Shown piece after piece: positions 61,612 to 64,000 of a DNA stretch of 64,000 nucleotides (position 1 is its first letter; each line of letters opens with the position of its first letter). The translations under genes were made by a program, and so were the position numbers. The DNA is taken from positions 310,001 through 374,000 of the forward strand of contig CAWEZI010000003.1 of assembly GCA_963813525.1 (NCBI GenBank), read 5' to 3'. The stretch is from Bog-756 sp963813525 (lineage in GTDB: Bacteria > Actinomycetota > Acidimicrobiia > Acidimicrobiales > RAAP-2). The notes under the pieces were generated by a model. It ran no database searches. It saw nothing but the letters and a program-made list of their open reading frames with translations, and was not told the origin of the DNA.

Positions 61612-62495
61612 AGCTGGACCCCTTCATCGAGGCGGAGAAGACTGCGGGTCACAGTGTCCAAAAGACCTGTTGCCTGTTCGAGGTCTCCCGTTCCGCCTAC
61701 TACCAGCGCCGTAACGGCAGCCCGTCGGACCGGGCCGTCACCGACGCCCAGCTGACCGAGCAGATCACCGAGGTCTTCAACGAGTCCAAGGGCACCTATG
61801 GCTCTCCGAGGGTCCACCAGGAGCTCGGCCACCGGGGCGTTACCTGCGGCCGGCGACGAGTGACCAGGTTGATGCGATTGGCTGGCCTCGAGGGACGGTG
61901 CAAGAAGCGGTGGCGCAAGACCACCGTCGCCGACCCCGAGGCCGAGGCGGCCAGAGACCTGATCCAGCGCCAGTTCGAACCCTGTCCCGAGATCGATCGT
62001 CGCTATGTCGGGGACATCACCTACATCGCCACCTGGGAGGGGTGGGCCTATCTGGCCACCGTCATCGACCTGGCCAGCCGGAAGGTGGTGGGCTGGTCAC
62101 TGGCCGACCACATGAGGACCGAGCTGGTCGAGGACGCACTCGCCATGGCCTTCGCCAGCCGGGCACCAGAAGAAGGAGTCATCTTCCATTCGGACAGAGG
62201 CTGTCAATACACGAGTCGGGACTTTGCCGAACTGGCCCGCAGCAACGGTGTCGTGCTCTCGGTCGGCCGGAAGGGCGAGTGCTGGGACAACGCAGTGGCC
62301 GAGTCCTTCTTTGCCACCATCAAGCGAGAGCTTGTCGACCCCCGGGCGTGGCCAACCCGGGCGGGACTCCACCGTGCCGTCTTCGAGTACATCGAGGGGT
62401 GGTACAACACCCGCCGGTTGCACTCGACGCTCGGCTACGTCAGCCCGGCCCAGTATGAAGCGCTCCACCACAACGCCGACCGTCAGGCGGCATAA
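61608..62495 (+). CDS. IS3-family transposase OrfB (integrase core)
   Basis: 295 residues. A short HTH_21 region (ESKGTYGSPRVHQELGHRGV) leads to the DDE core: Asp in VGDITYIATWEGWAYLATVI, Asp in HSDRGCQYTS, and Glu in NAVAESFFATIKRE. All three catalytic residues and the C-terminal YNTRRLHSTLGYVSP are present, so it is probably active. Confidence 0.94.
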   Translation: MKLDPFIEAEKTAGHSVQKTCCLFEVSRSAYYQRRNGSPSDRAVTDAQLTEQITEVFNESKGTYGSPRVHQELGHRGVTCGRRRVTRLMRLAGLEGRCKKRWRKTTVADPEAEAARDLIQRQFEPCPEIDRRYVGDITYIATWEGWAYLATVIDLASRKVVGWSLADHMRTELVEDALAMAFASRAPEEGVIFHSDRGCQYTSRDFAELARSNGVVLSVGRKGECWDNAVAESFFATIKRELVDPRAWPTRAGLHRAVFEYIEGWYNTRRLHSTLGYVSPAQYEALHHNADRQAA

Positions 62496-62510
62496 TCAGC
62501 TGAAGCAACC

Positions 62511-62535
62511 TGTCCGTCGAACCGGATCAAGTCCA
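62511..62535 (-). repeat. IS3-family right inverted repeat
   Basis: Twenty-five bases ending CCA, complementary to the left end and followed by the ATG target duplication. Confidence 0.85.
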
Positions 62536-62635
62536 ATGTGGGGCAGTGACGACTGAACCGCTTTCGACGAGCTCGCCGGAACTGTGCTCACCCGTGACCG
62601 AGCTGAGAACGCTTGAGCTCTCATTGACCGGGCCC

Positions 62636-62683
62636 CTTAGCTACCCTCAACCCTGACGACTTAGCTACCCTCAACCCTGACGA
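62636..62683 (+). repeat. 24-bp perfect tandem duplication
   Basis: CTTAGCTACCCTCAACCCTG plus ACGA occurs twice head to tail (62636-62659 and 62660-62683). It lies in the non-coding space between the IS element and the MFS gene stop. Recent slippage is the simplest origin. Confidence 0.9.
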
Positions 62684-62765
62684 CGTTCTCGTGCGGGTCG
62701 AAGCCTGCACCTATCAACCCGTCGGGCCTCGGCCTTGTGCTGACCGGTACGGACGTGACTGTGCT

Positions 62766-64000
62766 TTACTCGACTCGAACACCGATCGACCGCTCGACTG
62801 GACCGCCTCCACGTAAGCCCGCAATCGCTCCGGCCAGCAGGGCAAGTGCAGCTAGGAACAATGTCGTGATCGAGAAAGCATGAGCCACTGATTCTGTCAG
62901 CGACGATCGCCCTCCGGCTAGATCGAATACCAGACCTGTCAGCGCCAATCCCAGGGCGGTACCCATGCCCCGGGTCATGTTGAGGACGCCCGAGGCTAGA
63001 CCGGACTGTTGCTGGGGAACCGAACCCATGATGGCCGCATTGTTCGGTGGTGTGAAAAGTCCGAGGCCAACGCCCACGAGGGCCAACAACGCCAGGAACA
63101 CGGGGGTTGGAGGCCGAAGGAGGCCAAGGGCGATGAGTGCGAGCGCCACCGTCGACAGGCCGCCCATGGTGAGTGGCCGCGCACCGAAACGATCAGCCAG
63201 TCGTCCGGCGACAGGAGCGGTGGCGCCGAGAGCCAGAGGCATGACCATGAGTTCAAGGCCGGCCCGACCGGAACCGAACTGCAGACTGCGTTCCAGATAG
63301 AAGGGCACGAGAAACAAGACACCGAACATGACGAGATAGGACACCATGCCGCTGGCGATTCCGACCCTGAACCTTGGCGATCGGAAGAGCCGCAGATCCA
63401 GCATCGGTGCATCACACCTGCCCTCTCGTTCAACGAAGGCAACCCCGAGGCAGACGGCGACGATCAGCAATCCGAGAATCAGGGGAGAGGTCCAACCATT
63501 CGAGTTCCCGAACGAAATCGTCGAGAAGATGGCCACCACGGCCGGAAAGAAGAGGGCCAGACCGGTCCAGTCGAAGGGTACTCGAGCTTGAAGATGACGA
63601 CTCCGAGGGATCAGAAGCAGTCCAGCGATCATGCCGACCAGACCAAAGGGAACGTTTACAAAGAAGATGAGGCGCCATCCACCTGCCGCCAGAAGGAATC
63701 CTCCTACGGATGGCCCAAGGGCCAACCCGACCGCCTGGGCTGCTCCTTGGATCCCGATGGCCTTTCCGAGCGCACTTCTGGGAACAGCGAGGACGATGAT
63801 GGCCAGGCTGTTGGCCTGCAAAAGGGCTGCCCCGACGGCCTGAATGGCTCGGAATCCGATCAGAGCGCCAAGACTCGGGGCAAGGCCGCACAGCGCAGAG
63901 CCGATGACGAAGATCCCGAAGCCGTATATGTAGAGAAGTTTCCTGCCCCACATGTCGGCGAATCGGCCGACGGCCGTGACCGTGGCTACCAGGACCAGGA
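62766..64000 (-). CDS. MFS exporter (EmrB/QacA-like), 5' end outside the window
   Basis: At least 411 residues; the frame stays open to the window edge, so the start lies beyond 64000. GRFADMWGRKLLYIYGFGIF is the loop 2-3 signature, VGLALGPSVGGFLLAAGGWR is the family C motif, and about 12 hydrophobic segments are visible before the end at 62766. It belongs to the DHA2 group of proton-linked exporters, like the gene at 4095. Only the first one or two helices are missing. Substrate unknown. Confidence 0.9.
   Translation of the reverse strand, partial: LVLVATVTAVGRFADMWGRKLLYIYGFGIFVIGSALCGLAPSLGALIGFRAIQAVGAALLQANSLAIIVLAVPRSALGKAIGIQGAAQAVGLALGPSVGGFLLAAGGWRLIFFVNVPFGLVGMIAGLLLIPRSRHLQARVPFDWTGLALFFPAVVAIFSTISFGNSNGWTSPLILGLLIVAVCLGVAFVEREGRCDAPMLDLRLFRSPRFRVGIASGMVSYLVMFGVLFLVPFYLERSLQFGSGRAGLELMVMPLALGATAPVAGRLADRFGARPLTMGGLSTVALALIALGLLRPPTPVFLALLALVGVGLGLFTPPNNAAIMGSVPQQQSGLASGVLNMTRGMGTALGLALTGLVFDLAGGRSSLTESVAHAFSITTLFLAALALLAGAIAGLRGGGPVERSIGVRVE

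Larger units (their letters stand above)
61239..62535 (+). mobile_element. Complete IS3-family insertion sequence with 25-bp ends and 3-bp target duplication
   Basis: The element spans 1297 bases. Left end 61239-61263 starts TGGGTTTCCTCCGGTTTGAC; the reverse complement of right end 62511-62535 starts TGGACTTGATCCGGTTCGAC. They agree at 19 of 25 positions, with the inner TCCGGTTxGACGGACA nearly perfect. ATG directly flanks both ends (61236-61238 and 62536-62538), a 3-bp target duplication as expected for IS3 elements. It carries orfA and orfB in overlapping frames. Joining the flanks restores only a 16-codon open frame, so no evident gene was disrupted. Confidence 0.88.

Noticed and set aside
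62660..62765. LNPDDVLVRVEAC, like the N-terminus of an MDR dehydrogenase, past the tandem repeat
   Set aside because: Only about ten residues match and no dehydrogenase sequence follows; too weak to call a remnant.

Overview
This is a high-GC actinobacterial-type chromosome segment. The evidence is frequent GTG/TTG starts, PPOX and LLM flavin oxidoreductases, a WS/DGAT acyltransferase, an RDD gene preceded by nonapeptide repeats, a KshA-like Rieske oxygenase, a MalT/LAL-type regulator and many TetR/LuxR regulators. A free-living soil or acid-habitat lineage near Acidimicrobiia is my inference; no rRNA, tRNA or marker gene in the window fixes the taxonomy. It reads as ordinary chromosome with accessory metabolism. 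One insertion sequence is present and there is no CRISPR array, prophage or conjugative module.

Layout. 0-17 kb: SRPBCC protein, secreted sedolisin, DUF1269 protein, cysteine-less DksA-like protein, thioesterase/MFS divergent pair, Tat-type amine oxidase, IPT/TIG surface protein, MarR/quinone-oxidoreductase divergent pair with operator, secreted TIM-barrel hydrolase, DisA-N-like protein, Rieske oxygenase, and TetR-like and GlxA-type regulators. 17-21.4 kb: small conserved proteins, a methyltransferase, a frameshifted hotdog thioesterase, a PPOX flavoprotein and two zinc-ribbon proteins. 21.4-40.7 kb: a redox and stress stretch with three FAD/NAD(P) disulfide-type flavoproteins, two redoxins (one without its peroxidatic Cys), a universal stress protein, cupin, VOC proteins, epoxide hydrolase, a PAS-GAF-GAF histidine kinase divergent from a NarL regulator, a lone receiver, an ATPase-less LAL regulator coupled to a 3-methyladenine glycosylase, 6-phosphogluconate dehydrogenase, and a muconolactone-isomerase-like/SDR operon. 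41-50 kb: secreted proteins, a TetR/epimerase operon with palindromic operator, a LysM-DUF4397 wall protein with a membrane partner, WS/DGAT, and the nonapeptide-repeat/RDD pair. 50-64 kb: a 53-aa WYxDPxG protein, a DUF35/thiolase pair, a frameshifted nucleotidyl cyclase, a broken FAD oxidoreductase, topoisomerase IB, an LLM oxidoreductase, a tautomerase plus truncated enoyl-CoA hydratase facing a TetR gene across two palindromes, a complete IS3-family element with inverted ends and a 3-bp target duplication, and an MFS exporter running off the edge.

How genes work together. Several regulator/target units are readable: MarR with an MDR oxidoreductase, TetR with an NmrA-like epimerase (4-bp overlap), TetR with a tautomerase operon, histidine kinase with response regulator, and DUF35 with thiolase for acyl-CoA (possibly steroid side-chain) chemistry. 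The 21-38 kb stretch loosely resembles the gene content of mycobacterial dormancy/redox regulons, but I see no shared operator proving co-regulation.

The most notable unexplained pattern is that four genes are each interrupted by one extra base, three in short G/C runs and one beside a C, with homologous reading resuming in the next frame. Either the assembly has systematic +1 errors or several genes are decaying. I found no convincing wholly new system. The best leads are active-site-altered family members (redoxin Cys to Asp, SDR Tyr to Val, DisA-N RHR to RHT, DksA without cysteines, disulfide reductase His to Phe) and the nonapeptide-repeat protein.
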